DNA from: Actinomycetes bacterium
Lineage (GTDB): Bacteria > Actinomycetota > Thermoleophilia > Solirubrobacterales > 70-9
Assembly (NCBI GenBank): GCA_023436605.1
Contig: JAEZIQ010000141.1
Coordinates: 1 to 25,616, forward strand
Length of the DNA: 25,616 nt
Direction: 5' to 3'
The position numbers and the translations under genes are program-made. Positions 24,053 through 25,616 of the stretch are shown one piece after another (position 1 is the first letter of the stretch; every line of letters starts with the position of its first letter). The notes below the pieces were generated by a model that saw nothing but the letters and a program-made list of their open reading frames with translations, was not told where the DNA came from and ran no database searches.

Positions 24053-25573
24053 TTGCTCGCAATTCCCAACCGCGTACCGCTGCTCGCTTTTCTGCTGGTC
24101 AGCCTGATCGGATTCACGTCCGCAACGACCAGTGCAGAGGCGGCCCCCCGTGCCTTCAACACGGCGATCATCGACGGCGACGCCTTCGAGCACGGCTCCG
24201 AGGCCGCTTTCGACCACGCCGCCGACACGGGTGCCCGGTACATCAAGAACAACATGTACTGGAACTACATCCTCACGGACGGGGACGCGGCCGAACGACC
24301 CGGGACCGAGCTGCAGCCCTTTGACGCCACCGATCCAGGCAGCCCCTATTACCACTGGACGACCTTCGACCGCATCGTGCGGGAGGCCGATGCCCACGGC
24401 ATGGAGGTGATCTACTCGGTGGTCGGCACCCCGCGCTGGGCCCGGATCGGGGCCTGCAAGGACACGGGCATCTGCTCGCCGAAGCCGGCCGACTACGCCG
24501 ACTTTGCCACCGCCGCGGCCACCCGGTACAGCGGCACCTACGATCCGGGTAACGGCCAGGGTGTCCTGCCCCGGGTCCGGTTCTGGCAGGCCTGGGTCGA
24601 GCCGAACCTCGACCTCTTCTACGCGCCGGTCTTCAACAAGAACGGAACGCCGGCCGCGCCGTACACCTTCCGCAACATGCTCAACGCGTTTTATGACGCC
24701 GTCCACGCCGTGGACGACTCGAATTTCGTGATTGCCGGGGGACTGGCACCAAACGCCGTCAAGAACCGGGCGATCGCACCGCTCGCCTTCACCCGCATGG
24801 CCCTCTGCATGACCGGCAACTTCAAGAATCCGCGACCCAAGGCCGGCTGCAACTTCAAGGTCAAGGCCGACGCCTGGTCGGTCCACCCGTACACGACCGG
24901 ATCACCGATCCACACTCCGTCGAAACCGGACAACATGAGCGTGATCGCGCTGCCTCGCCTCAACAAGCTGCTTGTTGCGGCCCGCAAGGCCAAACGGCTG
25001 ACCAGCGTCTACGGAAACACCCAGCTCTGGGTGACCGAGTTCAGCTGGGACTCGAAACCGCCGGATCCGGGCGGAGTGCCCTCGGTCGAGCTGGCCCGCT
25101 GGGTTTCGCAGGCGATGTACCTGATGTACAAGGCGAACGTCCAGACCATGACCTGGTTCGGGCTCCGTGACCACGCCCGCCAGCCCGGCCAGAAGTGGAG
25201 CGAATCGTTCGATTCCGGGCTCTACCTGCGCGGCGAAACGGTCGCCGACGACAAGCCCAAGCTGGTTCTGCGCTCGTTCCGCCAGCCGTTCTACGCCGAG
25301 CTGACCCGGACCGGGTTCCGGTTCTGGGGCCGGACTGCGGACAGCAAACCCGCCACCGTCGACATCTTCGGTCGACGAAAGGGTGGCGGAGGCTTCAGCC
25401 GGGTGGCCACCGTCAAGGCGAACGCCAACGGACTCTTCGCCGGCTCCGTGAAGAAGCGGGGCTTCACCCTGCGTGGAGCCGCCTACGCCAAGCCCCGTGG
25501 CGCCAAGGCTTCGCTGGCCTTCGGACTCTGGAAGACGAAGGACCGCCGCCAGCCGCCCTTCGGCCGGCCGTAA
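24053..25573 (+). CDS. Secreted clan-A glycoside hydrolase-like protein
   Basis: 506 residues from a TTG start preceded by AAAAGGACACC. This start gives a clean signal peptide (MLAIPNRVPLLAFLLVSLIG, cleavage near AEA-AP at 30-31). The frame runs further up to a GTG at 23948, but that extension is not signal-like. Residues 35-415 look like a TIM barrel of the GH5/GH39 type. Strand-end motifs include YSVVGTPRWA (121-130), FWQAWVEPNLDLFY (177-190) with acid/base Glu183, WSVHPYTTG (275-283), LWVTEFSW (325-332) with nucleophile Glu329, and MTWFGLRD (366-373). The Asn normally just before the acid/base Glu is Val182 here. After 415 a small beta domain with GRRKGGGGFSRV and a basic tail follows, perhaps for wall attachment. 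It probably trims the glycan of this locus or an environmental polymer. Confidence 0.85.
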   Translation: MLAIPNRVPLLAFLLVSLIGFTSATTSAEAAPRAFNTAIIDGDAFEHGSEAAFDHAADTGARYIKNNMYWNYILTDGDAAERPGTELQPFDATDPGSPYYHWTTFDRIVREADAHGMEVIYSVVGTPRWARIGACKDTGICSPKPADYADFATAAATRYSGTYDPGNGQGVLPRVRFWQAWVEPNLDLFYAPVFNKNGTPAAPYTFRNMLNAFYDAVHAVDDSNFVIAGGLAPNAVKNRAIAPLAFTRMALCMTGNFKNPRPKAGCNFKVKADAWSVHPYTTGSPIHTPSKPDNMSVIALPRLNKLLVAARKAKRLTSVYGNTQLWVTEFSWDSKPPDPGGVPSVELARWVSQAMYLMYKANVQTMTWFGLRDHARQPGQKWSESFDSGLYLRGETVADDKPKLVLRSFRQPFYAELTRTGFRFWGRTADSKPATVDIFGRRKGGGGFSRVATVKANANGLFAGSVKKRGFTLRGAAYAKPRGAKASLAFGLWKTKDRRQPPFGRP

Positions 25574-25616
25574 CCGGAAAAATGCGGAGGACCGGGGCCG
25601 CCCCCGGCGGGGGGGG

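Noticed and set aside
25574..25616. Possible terminator after the glycoside hydrolase
   Set aside because: A CCGGGG...CCCCGG stem is hinted at but the window ends in a G-run, so the structure cannot be judged.

Overview
This 25.6 kb high-GC window looks like the chromosome of an actinobacterium, most likely of the deep Thermoleophilia/Solirubrobacterales branch. That placement is an inference. It rests on the GC-rich codon use, frequent GTG/TTG starts, a 7Fe-type ferredoxin, an Mrp without the C-terminal CxxC, a CIRCE-controlled groES-groEL pair, a full-length Lhr next to a Nei-type glycosylase, and secreted proteins of a style I associate with this group. Almost all of the window is coding. 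I see no tRNA, rRNA, IS element, prophage or CRISPR array.

Layout. (1) 1-9,500: a secreted Ig-like surface protein (-), Mrp/ApbC (+), a five-hairpin intergenic block, ferredoxin FdxA (-), an atypical SDR epimerase and a membrane-anchored metallophosphoesterase (+), a secreted subtilase with a large domain inserted in its catalytic fold (-), and an AlkZ-like winged-helix DNA glycosylase (-). (2) 9,566-11,714: groES-groEL (-) with a clear -35/-10 promoter, a CIRCE operator and two hairpins after groEL. (3) 11,727-18,977: a probable minus-strand transcription unit, lhr helicase, two tiny candidate ORFs, an Fpg/Nei glycosylase, a Crp/Fnr regulator, an ASCH protein and an SRPBCC protein, ending in a T-run terminator. 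It mixes DNA repair with nucleotide/RNA-binding functions. (4) 19,053-25,573: the start of a surface-glycan locus, with a polyprenyl-phosphate sugar transferase, a GT2 glycosyltransferase coupled to it by a 4-nt overlap, a membrane-anchored low-complexity protein (-), a WaaL/Wzy-like O-antigen ligase with TPR tail, and a secreted clan-A glycoside hydrolase.

Most interesting points: the Nei-family enzyme has Ala instead of the catalytic Pro2. The lhr-to-glycosylase gap holds a 41/42-bp tandem repeat, a perfect 13-bp inverted repeat and two small ORFs joined by stop/start overlaps. The Mrp/FdxA gap is packed with inverted repeats. The subtilase has an insertion of about 150 residues between its oxyanion Asn and catalytic Ser. 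The glycoside hydrolase has Val in place of the Asn that normally precedes the acid/base Glu. No single region is clearly a new multi-gene system; the lhr-Nei-Crp-ASCH-SRPBCC unit is the best candidate for one.
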